A stretch of DNA of 64,000 bases, taken from positions 2,480,001 through 2,544,000 of the forward strand of contig NZ_JACHMJ010000001.1 in NCBI RefSeq assembly GCF_014204935.1, in the 5' to 3' direction. A program made the position numbers and the translations under genes. Of this stretch, positions 9,521 through 20,745 are shown piece after piece (positions within the stretch are counted from its first letter, which is position 1; each line of letters starts with the position of its first letter). The notes below the pieces were generated by a model, which did no database searches, was not told the origin of the DNA, and worked only from the letters and a program-made list of their open reading frames with translations. This DNA comes from Conyzicola lurida. GTDB taxonomy: Bacteria > Actinomycetota > Actinomycetes > Actinomycetales > Microbacteriaceae.

Positions 9521-10929
9521 GCGAGCGCGTCGTCTCCCCCGACGTTGCCCGGGAACACCGCGTAGGGGGTGTCGGCTGCGTCATCCACACTGCCGTCGCC
9601 GGACTGCCAGACCGAGACCATGCCGGGCAGCAGCGAGCCGAGGATCGTGGCACGTCGCAGACCGACCGCGCCGGTGGCGAGGTCGCTCGACGTGATGCCG
9701 CCCTTGCCGATCAGGAACGACGGCCGGGCGACGCGCAGGATCTCGGCCGTGGCCGCGACAATGCCCTGCGATACCGTGCGCGCGATGCGCAGGCTGTCGT
9801 CGCCGTCCGCGCCGTCGACCCGCGCGCGCGAGGTCGACAGCACCACGTCGCCCGCGAGGAGGGCCGACGCCGCGCGCTGCACGACGTCGTCGAGGGCGGC
9901 GGTCGCGGTCTGCGGGTCGAGCAGCGACGGCACGTCGAGCACGATGTGCTCGATGCCGGGGTCTCTCTCGAGCAACCGGGCGAGCTGCCGGCTGCTCAGC
10001 GGCACGTGGGATCCGACGACCACGAGGCCGTGCGCCGTGTCGGGGGTGGCGCGCGCGACGGCAGCCGCGACATCCCGGACCGACAACGGCGGATTCGGCT
10101 GCTGGCCGAGACGCGAGCGCAACAGGCCCGGGCTCGTGCGGTAGAGCAGGCGGCGTCCCGCGGCCTCGGCGGCGATGGCCGCGGCCGAGATGCAGCGCAG
10201 GTCGTTCTCGTCGGCGGCGTCGACAACGACGTGCGCGCCTCCGGCGACCGCGACGATTGCCGCGACGAGGCCGGCGTGGGGGCCGCGCACGACGTCGAGA
10301 GTGATGCGCTGCACCGTGGCGGCGGGGTGGGCGCCGGCCGAGCGCTCCTCGGTCCACTCGCGCAGGTCGGACGACCGGTAGCCGAACGTCGCATCGCGGG
10401 CGAAGCTCGACTCGCCGGCCGGCAGGTACTCGCCGTCGTCGACGATCCAGTGCGTGCTGTCGACGGTGATGCGGCGCGCGTCGGGGAACGCGGGCACGAC
10501 GAGCACGGCGTCGACCGCACCCCAGCCGATCGCGGCGAGCGTGCGGCCCACCTCGTCGATCTCGTCGATGTGGTGGCCGCGCAGGGTCGAGTCGCCACGG
10601 CTGATCACGACGTAGGGCCGGCCGGCCGCGGCCGCGTGTACCGCGGCCACGACGTCGGCGTTGCGGGCCCGGGCGTCGGCGGCACCCAGGCTGCGCGTGT
10701 TGGTGAGCACGCAGAACCCGACGCCGGGCTGGTCGAACGCCCAGCGCAGGTCTTCGGCCTCCCAGCGGGTGACGATCGGCAGCGCGCCGACGGTCTGGGT
10801 TCCGGTGGGGTCGTCGTCGAGGATCACGACGGTCGCGCCATCCCGGGCCGCTTTTTCGAGTGCCGTCTGGTCGACGGCTCGGGATGGCGGAGCCGACGCG
10901 AGCGCGGCGTCGAGATTGCCGCGCGACAT
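9475..10929 (-). CDS. Four-carbon acid sugar kinase (OtnK/DtnK-like)
   Basis: A 484-residue kinase of the DUF1537 family, which phosphorylates four-carbon sugar acids such as D-threonate, D-erythronate or 3-oxotetronate. Visible signatures are ILDDDPTGTQTVG near the N-terminus, VLTNTRSL, ISRGDSTLRGH and a C-terminal GKGGITSSDLA. The start at 10929 shares one base with the stop codon of the PdxA2-type gene (TGATG), so the two are co-translated. That partner indicates threonate or erythronate 4-phosphate as intermediate. Longer in-frame extension upstream is a shadow of pdxA2. Confidence 0.88.
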   Translation of the reverse strand: MSRGNLDAALASAPPSRAVDQTALEKAARDGATVVILDDDPTGTQTVGALPIVTRWEAEDLRWAFDQPGVGFCVLTNTRSLGAADARARNADVVAAVHAAAAGRPYVVISRGDSTLRGHHIDEIDEVGRTLAAIGWGAVDAVLVVPAFPDARRITVDSTHWIVDDGEYLPAGESSFARDATFGYRSSDLREWTEERSAGAHPAATVQRITLDVVRGPHAGLVAAIVAVAGGAHVVVDAADENDLRCISAAAIAAEAAGRRLLYRTSPGLLRSRLGQQPNPPLSVRDVAAAVARATPDTAHGLVVVGSHVPLSSRQLARLLERDPGIEHIVLDVPSLLDPQTATAALDDVVQRAASALLAGDVVLSTSRARVDGADGDDSLRIARTVSQGIVAATAEILRVARPSFLIGKGGITSSDLATGAVGLRRATILGSLLPGMVSVWQSGDGSVDDAADTPYAVFPGNVGGDDALAQAVAAFRAGANSTG

Positions 10930-11936
10930 CAGGCCGTCAGGTTGCTCGTCGAGGCGAGCGAGCGCGCCAGCAGGTAGGCGTTGCGCGTCGAGGCGACCGA
11001 GGCGGTGCCGGCACCGACGCGGTCGAATGCGGTGCCGTGGGCCGGGGTGCAGACGGCGATGCCGAGCCCGCCCTCGACGGTCACGCCTCCGTCGAAGCCG
11101 ATCATCTTCATCGCGATCTGGCCCTGGTCGTGGTACATCGTGACCACTCCGTCGAAGTCGCCGTCGCGGGCGCGCAGGAAGAGCGTGTCGGCTGGGAACG
11201 GCCCGACCGCGTCGATGCCGGCTTCGCGGGCGAGGGCGACGCCGGGGGCGATCTCGTCGATCTCCTCGCGGCCGAACTTGCCGCTCTCGCCGCCGTGCGG
11301 GTTGAGCGCGCAGACCGCGATCCGCGGCGCGGCCACGCCCGACCCGACGAGGTAGGCGTTGAGCAGTCTGGTGACGCCCAGCACCTTGTCGGCGGTGATG
11401 AGAGCGGGGGCGTCGCGGTGCGAGACGTGGGAGGTGACGCGCGAGGTCCACAGGCCGCTGATCGCGTTGAGCTCGGAGACGACGCCGGTCACGCCGAGGC
11501 GCTTCTCGAACCAGCGCAGCTCGTCGTTCTCGTGCATGCCCGCGTGGTGCAACGACGACTTGTTCAACGGGGCGAAGACGACCGCGTCCACCTCGCCACG
11601 CTCGTAGGCGGCGAGCGCGAACTCGAGGTGGTCGAGGGCCCAGCGGCCGCCGCGCTCGGATGCCTCGGCGACGGGCATGCCGTCGAAGTCGAGCCCCGTG
11701 TCGACGAACTCGATGTTGCCGGCGCGGTCGACCGCGTCACGGTCGGCACCGGTGCCGGCCTGCGCGAAACCGCGCTCGAGCTCGGCCTCCGTGCTGAACA
11801 CCACGACGGGGTGGTCGGTGTCGCCGGCGATCTCCGTGAGCAGCCGGGCGATGAGCTCGGGGCCGATCCCGGCCGGGTCGCCGGTGGTCATCGCCACGCG
11901 GGAGGGGGCGGCGGGGAGGGGTGAACTGGGCGTCAT
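10929..11936 (-). CDS. PdxA2-type D-threonate/D-erythronate 4-phosphate dehydrogenase
   Basis: A 335-residue NAD-dependent dehydrogenase of the PdxA family. MTTGDPAGIGPE is the family N-terminal signature, and HVSHRDA, NPHGGESGKFGREE and TMYHDQGQIAMK carry the conserved metal-binding His residues. In the vitamin B6 pathway PdxA oxidises 4-phosphohydroxythreonine, but pairing with a DUF1537 kinase indicates the catabolic PdxA2 version, yielding dihydroxyacetone phosphate and CO2. AAGGAAG precedes the ATG. No transporter or regulator gene lies next to the pair. Confidence 0.88.
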   Translation of the reverse strand: MTPSSPLPAAPSRVAMTTGDPAGIGPELIARLLTEIAGDTDHPVVVFSTEAELERGFAQAGTGADRDAVDRAGNIEFVDTGLDFDGMPVAEASERGGRWALDHLEFALAAYERGEVDAVVFAPLNKSSLHHAGMHENDELRWFEKRLGVTGVVSELNAISGLWTSRVTSHVSHRDAPALITADKVLGVTRLLNAYLVGSGVAAPRIAVCALNPHGGESGKFGREEIDEIAPGVALAREAGIDAVGPFPADTLFLRARDGDFDGVVTMYHDQGQIAMKMIGFDGGVTVEGGLGIAVCTPAHGTAFDRVGAGTASVASTRNAYLLARSLASTSNLTA

Positions 11937-11985
11937 TACCGTGTCTTCCTTCGAGGCCGGAGCAGATCACCGGCCGGGTGCGATC

Positions 11986-12009
11986 ACAATATCATTTCCA
12001 TCATGGAAA
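11986..12009 (-). promoter_or_regulatory. Promoter and palindromic operator of the kinase/PdxA2 operon
   Basis: TTTCCAT-C-ATGGAAA (11995-12009) is a perfect 15-base palindrome. On the minus strand it is followed three bases later by TATTGT (11986-11991), a plausible -10 element, so a repressor bound here would block the promoter. No regulator gene is adjacent, so the cognate factor is presumably encoded elsewhere. Confidence 0.6.
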
Positions 12010-12117
12010 ACATATTTCGCTGAATGGCCGCGGTCAGACACGACCGGGCACCCTCGCCACTGCCGCGGCCGATCGGTAGGATGTTGCGTATTGCAGGGCC
12101 CCACGAACGGGAGACTC

Positions 12118-12372
12118 ATGACGCACGTCGACGGCAACGTACTGGCCGGACCGATGTCCGAGCTGTTCCGCGCCGACATCACGACGGCCACGGGCCGCTG
12201 CGTCGGCTGCGGCGACGAGTCCGTGCTGGCCCGCGCCATGGTCTACGAGTCGGGCACCGACCTGGTGGTGCGCTGCCCGAAGTGCGACAGCGTGCTGTTG
12301 ACCCTCGTCCGTACGGCCGCCGACATGCGCCTCGAGTTCCGCGGCGTCGGATTCCTCCGGATACCGGTGTGA
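12118..12372 (+). CDS. DUF6510 family zinc-ribbon-like protein
   Basis: An 84-residue protein with two CxxC pairs, RCVGCGDES and VRCPKCDS, arranged as a zinc ribbon. It matches my recollection of the DUF6510 family found in actinobacteria. The function is unknown. The N-terminal segment (DGNVLAGPMSELF) and the C-terminal LEFRGVGFLRI are family-like. A GGGAG ribosome site lies before the ATG. It is transcribed away from the PdxA2 operon. Confidence 0.75.
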   Translation: MTHVDGNVLAGPMSELFRADITTATGRCVGCGDESVLARAMVYESGTDLVVRCPKCDSVLLTLVRTAADMRLEFRGVGFLRIPV

Positions 12373-12473
12373 CCGGCCAGGAGCGACCCCCAGTTCGCGG
12401 GAATGCCGCCGACGCCGAGCGGGCCCTACCGTGGCAGGAGACGCGAGGGGCGTCGCACGGCGTGGGGGGACAA

Positions 12474-12662
12474 ATGCACGACACGGCGACGGAGGGTCAG
12501 ACGGAGGCAGACGAGCCGATCTGGTTCCTCCCCGCCGGCGCCGCAGAGGGCGAGCGCAACGAGCACCGATTCCGGGGGTGGAAGCTCGTTGTGCTCGCCA
12601 GCGCCGGATTCTGGATCGTCGTCGCCGCCGCCGCCGTGTGGGCGGTCGTCAGCTTCCTGTAG
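12474..12662 (+). CDS. Small single-pass membrane protein
   Basis: A 62-residue hypothetical protein. The N-terminal half is acidic and hydrophilic and the C-terminal half is one hydrophobic helix (LVVLASAGFWIVVAAAAVWAVV). GGGGGGA precedes the ATG at good spacing. It follows the DUF6510 gene by about 100 bases and converges on the PPOX flavoprotein gene. No function is recognised. Confidence 0.6.
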   Translation: MHDTATEGQTEADEPIWFLPAGAAEGERNEHRFRGWKLVVLASAGFWIVVAAAAVWAVVSFL

Positions 12663-12665
12663 CCG

Positions 12666-13298
12666 CTACGCCTTGAGGTAGATCGACTCCGCGTATTTCG
12701 GGCCGTAGTGCTCCTCGATCACCTCGATCGAGTCCCCCGGCCGCTCGACCGCCCGGGCGATCTCCGCCCGGCGCGGCACCGCCGACTCGTCCCAGACCGC
12801 GGGGTCCCACGCTTGCGAGCGCAGGAACGCCTTCGAGCAGTGGAAGAAGACCTCCTCGATGTCGACGACGATGGCGAGATCGGGCCGGTGCTCGCGCACG
12901 ACCATCTCGTCGAAGAACGGGGCGTCGCGCACGATCGTCGCCCGGCCGTTGATGCGCAGCGTGTCGCCGCGGCCCGGGACGAGGAAGACGAGACCGACGT
13001 ACGGGTGCACCAGGATGTTGCGGAACCCGTCGACCCGCCGGTTGCCGGGACGGTCGGGGATCGCGATGGTCGTGTTGTCGAGCACCGTCACGAATCCCGC
13101 GGGATCCCCCTTGGGAGAAACGTCGAGATTGCCGTGACCGTCGGATGTCGCGATGAAGACGAGCGACGACCCGGCGAGCCAGCGCAGGTCCATCTCATGC
13201 AGCTCGCGTCGCACCTTGTCGGCCGCCCGCTGCGTGGGGGTACCGACGACGCTCTCGAGTTCCTCGACCGTGGTGATCGCCGTTCCGCGCTCCGTCAT
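12666..13298 (-). CDS. PPOX-class FMN flavoprotein, MSMEG_1061-like
   Basis: A 210-residue member of the pyridoxamine 5'-phosphate oxidase-like split-barrel family. The central part, IATSDGHGNLDVSPKGD followed by IAIPDRPGNRRVDGFRNI, is the F420/FMN-binding core typical of the MSMEG_1061 subgroup, and LRINGRATI follows. The substrate is unknown. The ATG at 13298 has a GGGGAG ribosome site and overlaps the upstream membrane-protein stop codon by four bases, so the two genes are co-transcribed. Confidence 0.82.
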   Translation of the reverse strand: MTERGTAITTVEELESVVGTPTQRAADKVRRELHEMDLRWLAGSSLVFIATSDGHGNLDVSPKGDPAGFVTVLDNTTIAIPDRPGNRRVDGFRNILVHPYVGLVFLVPGRGDTLRINGRATIVRDAPFFDEMVVREHRPDLAIVVDIEEVFFHCSKAFLRSQAWDPAVWDESAVPRRAEIARAVERPGDSIEVIEEHYGPKYAESIYLKA

Positions 13299-13978
13299 CT
13301 CCCCATACTGGCATGCGCGCCGTGAATGCGGCCGGGTCGACGAGACGCGGCGACCGGGCGCGCACGACGCCGGCTGTAGTGGATGCCGAGCGCGGCGATC
13401 CCGAGGATGAACGCGCTGAGTCCCACGATGTAGACGGCGACGCTCCCCCACCCCGCGGTCGCCGGGTCGAGGAACGGGTACGGGTAGACCGCCGTGACCG
13501 CGCCGCGCAGCAGGGTGAAGCCGAGCCAGGCGACGGGATACGCCATGACGACGCGCAGCGCCGAGTACGGGAGCGACGCCCGGCCCGGCGAGAGCAACCA
13601 GTCCAGCACGACGAACAGCGGGATCCAGACGTGCAGCACCTCGGTCGGCCACTGGAGTCCTTGGTACCCCTCGTAGGGAACGTAGCGCAGCAGGAGGTTG
13701 TAGACACCGGCGGTCACGACCGCGTAGGCGACGGTGGCGAGCCGGACCGTCGTGTACAGCGCGGTGTCACGGGGCAGGCGTAGCGCGAGCGCGCCGCCGA
13801 CGGCGAGCACGACGATGGTGATCAGCCCGGACTGGATCGTGAAGTAGCTGAAGTACTCGGCAGGGTCGAACGCGTCGTTGAGCAGACGGTCGGCGATCTG
13901 CACGACGACCGTGGCGAGCACGACGGTGGCGGCTGCGATGCGGAGGGCACCGAGGGTGCGCCGCGATGGGGATGTCAT
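13295..13978 (-). CDS. Pr6Pr-like integral membrane protein
   Basis: A 227-residue membrane protein with about six hydrophobic helices. The pattern SYFTIQSGLITIVVL, VLHVWIPLFVVLDWLL and YPVAWLGFTLLRG resembles the Pr6Pr family of actinobacterial membrane proteins, whose function is unknown. The C-terminus is an Arg-rich cytoplasmic tail. The ATG at 13978 gives the shortest family-like protein. It is the first gene of a two-gene unit with the flavoprotein gene. Confidence 0.7.
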   Translation of the reverse strand: MTSPSRRTLGALRIAAATVVLATVVVQIADRLLNDAFDPAEYFSYFTIQSGLITIVVLAVGGALALRLPRDTALYTTVRLATVAYAVVTAGVYNLLLRYVPYEGYQGLQWPTEVLHVWIPLFVVLDWLLSPGRASLPYSALRVVMAYPVAWLGFTLLRGAVTAVYPYPFLDPATAGWGSVAVYIVGLSAFILGIAALGIHYSRRRARPVAASRRPGRIHGAHASMGR

Positions 13979-14015
13979 ACCCGTTATTCGTAGCCGCGCC
14001 GCCGGTGGAGGGGAC

Positions 14016-14064
14016 GGAAAAACGCCCGCCCCTCCCCGCTTGTGGCGGAGGGGGACGGGCGCTG
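14016..14064 (-). terminator. Terminator of the ilv operon
   Basis: On the minus strand GCCCGTCCCCCTCCGCC pairs with GGCGGGGAGGGGCGGGC-like sequence around an ACAA loop and is followed by TTTTT. It lies directly downstream of ilvC and is a canonical intrinsic terminator. Confidence 0.85.
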
Positions 14065-14079
14065 GTCTAGAGCGGGCGA

Positions 14080-15685
<1,606 letters not shown>

Positions 15686-15689
15686 GGGT

Positions 15690-17495
15690 CTACTCCTCTT
15701 CCCACTCGGGGGCGATATCGCGGGCGTGCTGGATGGCCGAGTTGCTGACGCCCTGGGGGACCATCGGCCACACCATCGAGTCACGGCTGACGATGAAGTC
15801 GATCACCACGGGACGGTCGTTCGTGTCGAGGGCGAGCTGGATGGCGGCATCCACCTCTTCTTGCTTCGTCACCCGGATACCGAGCGCGCCGTACGCGTCG
15901 GCCAGCTTGACGAAGTCGGGAACCATCGCGGTGCCGTGCCCCGTGTTGAGGTCGGTGAACGAGTGGCGTCCGTCGTAGAACAGGGTCTGCCACTGGCGCA
16001 CCATGCCGAGCGACGAGTTGTTGATGATCGCGACCTTGATCGGGATGTTGTTGATGACGCAGGTGGCGAGCTCCTGGTTGGTCATCTGGAAGCAGCCGTC
16101 GCCGTCGATCGCCCAGACGACGCGGTCCGGCTGGGCCACCTTCGCGCCCATGGCGGCGGGAACGCCGTAGCCCATGGTTCCGGCGCCGCCGGAGTTGAGC
16201 CACGAGTTGGGGCGCTCGTACTTGATGAACTGCGCGGCCCACATCTGGTGCTGGCCGACGCCCGCGGCGTAGACGCCCTCGGGTCCGGTCATCTGGCCGA
16301 TGCGCTCGATGATCTGCTGCGGGGAGAGCAGTCCGTCGTCGGGCATCGTGTAGCCGAGGGGGAACTGCTCCTTGAGGCCGTTGAGGCGCGTCCACCACTC
16401 CGTGTAGTCGGGGGCGGTGTTCGCGGCGACGTCGCCCCAGGCGGCGATGAGGTCGAGGATGACCTCCTTCGCGTCGCCCACGATCGGAACGTCGGCCGCG
16501 CGGATCTTGCCGATCTCGGCGGGGTCGATGTCGACGTGCACGATCTTGGCGTTCGGCGCGAACTCGCTCGTCTTACCGGTCACCCGGTCGTCGAAGCGCG
16601 CGCCGAGGGCGATGATGAGGTCGCTCTCCTGCAGGCCGAGTACGGCCGGGACCGTGCCGTGCATGCCGGGCATGCCGAGGTGCTGGTCGTGCGAGTCGGG
16701 GAACGCGCCGCGCGCCATCAGGGTGGTGACGACGGGCACGCCGGTCTTCTCGGCGAGGACGAGCAGTTCGTCCGACGCCTGCGAGCGGATGACGCCGCCT
16801 CCGACGTAGAAGACGGGGCGGGATGCCGCGGCGAGCAGCTCCGCGGCGGCGAGGATCTGCTTGCCGTGCGCCTTCGTGACGGGACGGTAGCCCGGCAGGT
16901 CGACCTTCGGCGGCCAGATGAACGGCGCCGACTTCTGCTGCGCGTCCTTGGTGATGTCGACGAGCACGGGGCCAGGGCGGCCGGTGGTCGCGATGTGGTA
17001 CGCCGCGGCGATCGCGGAGGGCACGTCTGCGGCATCCTTCACCAGGATGGAATGCTTGGTGATCGGCATCGTGATGCCGATGATGTCGACCTCCTGGAAC
17101 GCGTCGGTGCCCATCAGGGTCGAGAACACCTGGCCGGTGATGGCCAGCAGCGGCACCGAGTCCATGTAGGCGTCGGCGATCGCGGTGACGAGGTTGGTCG
17201 CGCCGGGGCCGGAGGTCGCGATGGCGACACCGACCCGGTTGGACGAGGCCGCGTAGCCCTCGGCCGCGTGGCCGGCACCCTGCTCGTGCCGCACGAGGAT
17301 GTGGCGGATGTCGGTGTCGGCCATCAGCTCGTCGTAGAACGGGATGATGGCGCCGCCGGGCAGGCCGAAGACGTCGGTGATTCCGAGGTTCTTCAGCGAG
17401 CGCAGTACCGCGCCGGAACCGGTGAGGATTTCCGGTTCGGCGGGCCGCGGCGGCCGGGCCTTGGCTGTTGGCACGGGGTGTGGTTCCGTGGACAT
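15690..17495 (-). CDS. ilvB: Acetolactate synthase large subunit IlvB
   Basis: A 601-residue ThDP-dependent catalytic subunit that condenses two pyruvates, or pyruvate and 2-oxobutyrate. [15 protein letters not shown] and [14 protein letters not shown] (catalytic Glu) lie near the N-terminus, and the ThDP/Mg motif is [15 protein letters not shown]...NN near the C-terminus. The start at 17495 gives the usual Pro-rich lead-in before [13 protein letters not shown]. It lies 49 bases downstream of ilvD and four bases upstream of ilvN. Confidence 0.97.
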   Translation of the reverse strand: MSTEPHPVPTAKARPPRPAEPEILTGSGAVLRSLKNLGITDVFGLPGGAIIPFYDELMADTDIRHILVRHEQGAGHAAEGYAASSNRVGVAIATSGPGATNLVTAIADAYMDSVPLLAITGQVFSTLMGTDAFQEVDIIGITMPITKHSILVKDAADVPSAIAAAYHIATTGRPGPVLVDITKDAQQKSAPFIWPPKVDLPGYRPVTKAHGKQILAAAELLAAASRPVFYVGGGVIRSQASDELLVLAEKTGVPVVTTLMARGAFPDSHDQHLGMPGMHGTVPAVLGLQESDLIIALGARFDDRVTGKTSEFAPNAKIVHVDIDPAEIGKIRAADVPIVGDAKEVILDLIAAWGDVAANTAPDYTEWWTRLNGLKEQFPLGYTMPDDGLLSPQQIIERIGQMTGPEGVYAAGVGQHQMWAAQFIKYERPNSWLNSGGAGTMGYGVPAAMGAKVAQPDRVVWAIDGDGCFQMTNQELATCVINNIPIKVAIINNSSLGMVRQWQTLFYDGRHSFTDLNTGHGTAMVPDFVKLADAYGALGIRVTKQEEVDAAIQLALDTNDRPVVIDFIVSRDSMVWPMVPQGVSNSAIQHARDIAPEWEEE

Positions 17496-17544
17496 AGAAG
17501 TGTCGATCCTTTGACGGTGATTGATGGCGGGCCGGCCAGACTGC

Positions 17545-19254
17545 TTAGCCGGTGACCGCGCCTTCGGCGGCGGAGTGCACGAGCTTCGCGTACTTGGCGA
17601 GAACACCTCGGGTGTAACGCGGGGGAAGGGGAGCCCAGCCGATGCGGCGAGCTTCCAGCTCTGCTGGATCGACAAGTAGGTCGAGCGAGCGAGCTGCGAT
17701 ATCGACCCGTATAAGATCACCATCGCGCACGAAGGCAATAGGACCTGCGTCTACTGCTTCGGGAGCTATGTGGCCGATGCACAGTCCGGTTGTGCCGCCT
17801 GAGAATCTGCCGTCCGTCAAGAGTAGTACATCTTTGCCGAGCCCTGCGCCCTTGATGGCGGCGGTGATGGCGAGCATCTCGCGCATACCCGGTCCGCCCT
17901 TGGGGCCCTCGTAGCGGATGACGACGACCTCGCCCTTGTTGATCGTGCCCTCGGTGAGCGCGTCGAGTGCGGCACGCTCGCGCTCGAACACGCGGGCCGG
18001 GCCCTCGAAGATGTCGGCGTCAAAGCCGGCGGTCTTCACGACGGCGCCCTCGGGAGCCATCGAGCCCTGCAGCACGGTGAGGCCGCCGGTGGCGTGGATG
18101 GGGTTGTCGAGCTTGCGCAGCACCTTGCCGTCGAGCTCGTCGATGGTCAGCTCGGCGAGGTTCTCGGCCATGGTCTTGCCGGTCACGGTCATGACGTCGC
18201 CGTGCAGCAGGCCCGCGTCGAGCAGGGCCTTCATCAGCACGGGGATGCCGCCGTTGCGGTCGACGTCGTTCATGACGTACTTGCCGAAGGGCTTGAGGTC
18301 ACCGATGTGCGGCACCTTGTCGCCGATGCGGTTGAAGTCGTCGAGGCTGAGCTCGACCTCGGCCTCGTAGGCGATGGCGAGCAGGTGGAGAACGACGTTG
18401 GTCGATCCGCCGAGCGCCATGGCGACGGTGATGGCGTTCTCGAATGCCTTCTTGGTGAGGATGTCGCGAGTCGTGATTCCCAGACGGAGCAGGTTCACGA
18501 CCGCCTCGCCGGAGCGGTGCGCGTAGTAGTCGCGACGGCGGTCGGCCGACGCGGGGCTGGCCGAGCCGGGCAGGCTCAGGCCGAGGGCCTCGGCGACGCT
18601 CGCCATCGTGTTCGCGGTGTACATGCCGCCGCAGGCACCCTCGCCCGGCGCGAACGCGCACTCGATGCGGTGGGCGTCTTCGAGGCTCATCGTGCCGGCC
18701 TTGACCGCGCCGACCGCCTCGAACGAGTCGATGATCGTGATGTCCTTCTCGGTGCCGTCGCTGAGCTTGACCCAGCCGGGGGCGATCGAGCCCGCGTAGA
18801 GGAACACCGACGAGAGGTTCAGCCGGGCGGACGCCATGAGCATGCCGGGGATGGACTTGTCACAGCCGGCGAGCAGCACGGAGCCGTCGAGGCGCTCGGC
18901 CTGCATCACGACCTCGACCGAGTCGGCGATGACCTCGCGGGAGACCAGCGAGAAGTGCATGCCCTCGTGTCCCATGCTGATGCCGTCCGAGACGGAGACG
19001 GTGCCGAACTGCAGCGGGTATCCCCCGCCGCCGTGCACGCCCTCCTTCGCCGCCTGCGCGAGGCGGTCGAGCGAGAGGTTGCAGGGGGTGATCTCGTTCC
19101 ACGAGCTCGCGATACCGATCTGGGGCTTGTCCCAGTCAGCGTCGCCCATTCCGACGGCGCGGAGCATGCCGCGGGACGTCAGCGCTTCGATGCCGTCGGT
19201 GACGGTGCGGGAGCGGGGCTTGATATCGGGTGCTGTAGAGGATGTGTCCGGCAT
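17545..19254 (-). CDS. ilvD: Dihydroxy-acid dehydratase IlvD
   Basis: A 569-residue Fe-S dehydratase for the third common step of valine and isoleucine synthesis. Cluster cysteines are seen in [17 protein letters not shown] and [12 protein letters not shown], and [15 protein letters not shown] marks the C-terminal domain. The ATG at 19254 matches the usual length; the longer in-frame extension runs into intergenic repeats. From about 17640 to 17835 codon use changes sharply (AGA, TCA, ACA, ATA, GTA, CTA, CTT, CCT, ATT), unlike the rest of the gene, although the protein stays conserved. It is the first gene of the ilv operon. Confidence 0.96.
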   Translation of the reverse strand: MPDTSSTAPDIKPRSRTVTDGIEALTSRGMLRAVGMGDADWDKPQIGIASSWNEITPCNLSLDRLAQAAKEGVHGGGGYPLQFGTVSVSDGISMGHEGMHFSLVSREVIADSVEVVMQAERLDGSVLLAGCDKSIPGMLMASARLNLSSVFLYAGSIAPGWVKLSDGTEKDITIIDSFEAVGAVKAGTMSLEDAHRIECAFAPGEGACGGMYTANTMASVAEALGLSLPGSASPASADRRRDYYAHRSGEAVVNLLRLGITTRDILTKKAFENAITVAMALGGSTNVVLHLLAIAYEAEVELSLDDFNRIGDKVPHIGDLKPFGKYVMNDVDRNGGIPVLMKALLDAGLLHGDVMTVTGKTMAENLAELTIDELDGKVLRKLDNPIHATGGLTVLQGSMAPEGAVVKTAGFDADIFEGPARVFERERAALDALTEGTINKGEVVVIRYEGPKGGPGMREMLAITAAIKGAGLGKDVLLLTDGRFSGGTTGLCIGHIAPEAVDAGPIAFVRDGDLIRVDIAARSLDLLVDPAELEARRIGWAPLPPRYTRGVLAKYAKLVHSAAEGAVTG

Positions 19255-19324
19255 GTTACGAGTGTAATGAACCGGAAGGGTGTGAGTTGGCCGTCTGCAG
19301 GCGCCGCCCGTGCGACGCTCAGCG

Positions 19325-19420
19325 TCGTCGAGCGCGCGGAGGTTTGCGCTAGGCGCGCTGAGGTTTGTGGCGCTCGCGCCGGCACGAGCACGCGCGCGCT
19401 CGACAAACCTCAGCGCGCGG
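19325..19420. repeat. Inverted repeat between mrpG and ilvD
   Basis: GCGCGCTGAGGTTTGT at 19353-19368 is exactly matched by its reverse complement at 19403-19418, with 34 bases between. A related direct copy, GCGCGCGGAGGTTTG, begins near 19331. The element sits downstream of mrpG and upstream of ilvD. It may act as transcription terminator for the mrp operon or be a REP-type element. Confidence 0.65.
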
Positions 19421-19436
19421 GCAGGCTGTGCGCGGC

Positions 19437-19844
19437 TCAGCCCGCGGGCTCGGCGTCGGTGCCGCGCTTGGGGTCGCGCGCGGCGGCGAGGGTCTCCGCG
19501 GTGGCCCGTTCGACCTCGGCCTCGAGCTCGTCGGCGATCATCAGCTCGTGGCTGAAATTGCCCGTGCGGTAGCCCGCGCGGCCCACCATGTGCGCGGAGA
19601 TCGGCGCGGTGAGCATCTGGAACAGCACGACGGGGATCAGCAGCAGCAGCGTCGACCAGGTGCGCGACTCCAGCGCGATCGCGATGACCACGAAGATGAG
19701 CCCGAGGATCTGCGGCTTGGTCGCGGCGTGCATGCGGCTGAGCGCGTCGGGGAACCGCACCAGGCCGACGCCCGCGGCGACGGAGAGGAGCGCGCCGAGC
19801 AGCAGGCTGATCGCGGCGAGGAGGTCGAGGGTGTCGTTGCTCAT
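19437..19844 (-). CDS. mrpG: Mrp Na+/H+ antiporter subunit G
   Basis: A 135-residue small membrane subunit with three helices ([22 protein letters not shown] first) and the family motif [16 protein letters not shown]. The C-terminal 40 residues are hydrophilic and charged. It is the last gene of the seven-domain mrp operon and overlaps mrpF by four bases. MrpG is needed for assembly of the antiporter complex in the cell membrane. Confidence 0.93.
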   Translation of the reverse strand: MSNDTLDLLAAISLLLGALLSVAAGVGLVRFPDALSRMHAATKPQILGLIFVVIAIALESRTWSTLLLLIPVVLFQMLTAPISAHMVGRAGYRTGNFSHELMIADELEAEVERATAETLAAARDPKRGTDAEPAG

Positions 19845-20209
19845 CGCTCCTGCCTTCCGGTCGCGGCATCCGCCTCGGTGTCTGGTGTTTCGTCGGTGGC
19901 CGAGGCGCTGGCGCCGAGCGAGCTGTCGGCTCCGACGGGGATGCCGTCGGGGCGGTCCTGCTTCGAGACGTACCGGGCGACGGCGATCGTGGCGAAGATC
20001 GCGGTGCTCGAGAGCACCACCATCAGCGGAATCGTGCGGGTGTGGCCGTTGTAGACCATCTCGGCCCCGACCATGAGCATCAGGGTGGTGAGCAGCACGT
20101 CGGAGGCGATCATGCGGTCGAGGATCGACGGCCCACGCACGATGCGGTAGACGGTGAACAGGGCGGCGATCGTGAACAGGGCGCCGATGATCAGGTAGAT
20201 GATGCTCAT
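19841..20209 (-). CDS. mrpF: Mrp Na+/H+ antiporter subunit F
   Basis: A 122-residue membrane subunit with three predicted helices and the family segment [19 protein letters not shown]. The last 35 residues are a hydrophilic Asp/Thr/Ala-rich tail absent from shorter homologues. The start overlaps mrpE and the stop overlaps mrpG, both by four bases, indicating translational coupling. Confidence 0.92.
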   Translation of the reverse strand: MSIIYLIIGALFTIAALFTVYRIVRGPSILDRMIASDVLLTTLMLMVGAEMVYNGHTRTIPLMVVLSSTAIFATIAVARYVSKQDRPDGIPVGADSSLGASASATDETPDTEADAATGRQER

Positions 20210-20745
20210 GCGGGCAGCCTCTCGAGGTCGTCGCGCGATCCGAGGGCGAGCACGATGCGGCGCTCGATGCGCAGTACCTGGCTGCGGGCGTTCTCGACCG
20301 CGTCGGTCGTCGGGGTGTTCAGCACGTGCAGGTAGAGGATCGACTTCTCACGGTCGGCCTCGAGCACGAGCGATCCGGGGATGAGCGACAGCGCGATCGC
20401 GGTGAGCGTCATGATCAGGTCGGAGCGCGTGTAGAGCTGCACGCCGATGACCGCGTTGCGCTTGACCGGCCGCGGCGCGAACGCCTGCGCCGCCACCTGG
20501 AACGAGGCGGTCACCAGCTGGAAGGAGAAGTTGCCGACGAACACCGCGAAGTGCCACGGGTGGAACCGCCCAGTGAGGTCGACGGGCGGCAGGTAGAAGA
20601 CCCGCGTGACGAAGACGGCGAGTACGAGGCCGGTGACCAGGTTGAGCCAGGACGGGTTGCCCCAGAGCAGCATCCAGAGGATGACGAGCACGACGATGAG
20701 CGGAAGCTGATGCAGCATCCGCTTCTTGGCGGCTTTCTCACTCAT
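20206..20745 (-). CDS. mrpE: Mrp Na+/H+ antiporter subunit E
   Basis: A 179-residue membrane subunit. After a basic N-terminus (KAAKKRMLHQLP) come two hydrophobic helices, then the conserved NAVIGVQLYTRSDLIMTLTAIALSLIPGS region (family PF01899). The C-terminus is cytoplasmic and charged. The start lies inside the last codons of mrpD (eight-base overlap). Confidence 0.92.
   Translation of the reverse strand: MSEKAAKKRMLHQLPLIVVLVILWMLLWGNPSWLNLVTGLVLAVFVTRVFYLPPVDLTGRFHPWHFAVFVGNFSFQLVTASFQVAAQAFAPRPVKRNAVIGVQLYTRSDLIMTLTAIALSLIPGSLVLEADREKSILYLHVLNTPTTDAVENARSQVLRIERRIVLALGSRDDLERLPA

Noticed and set aside
17496-17544. Attenuator or leader peptide ahead of ilvB
   Set aside because: The 49-base gap shows no run of Leu/Val/Ile codons and no terminator/antiterminator pair.
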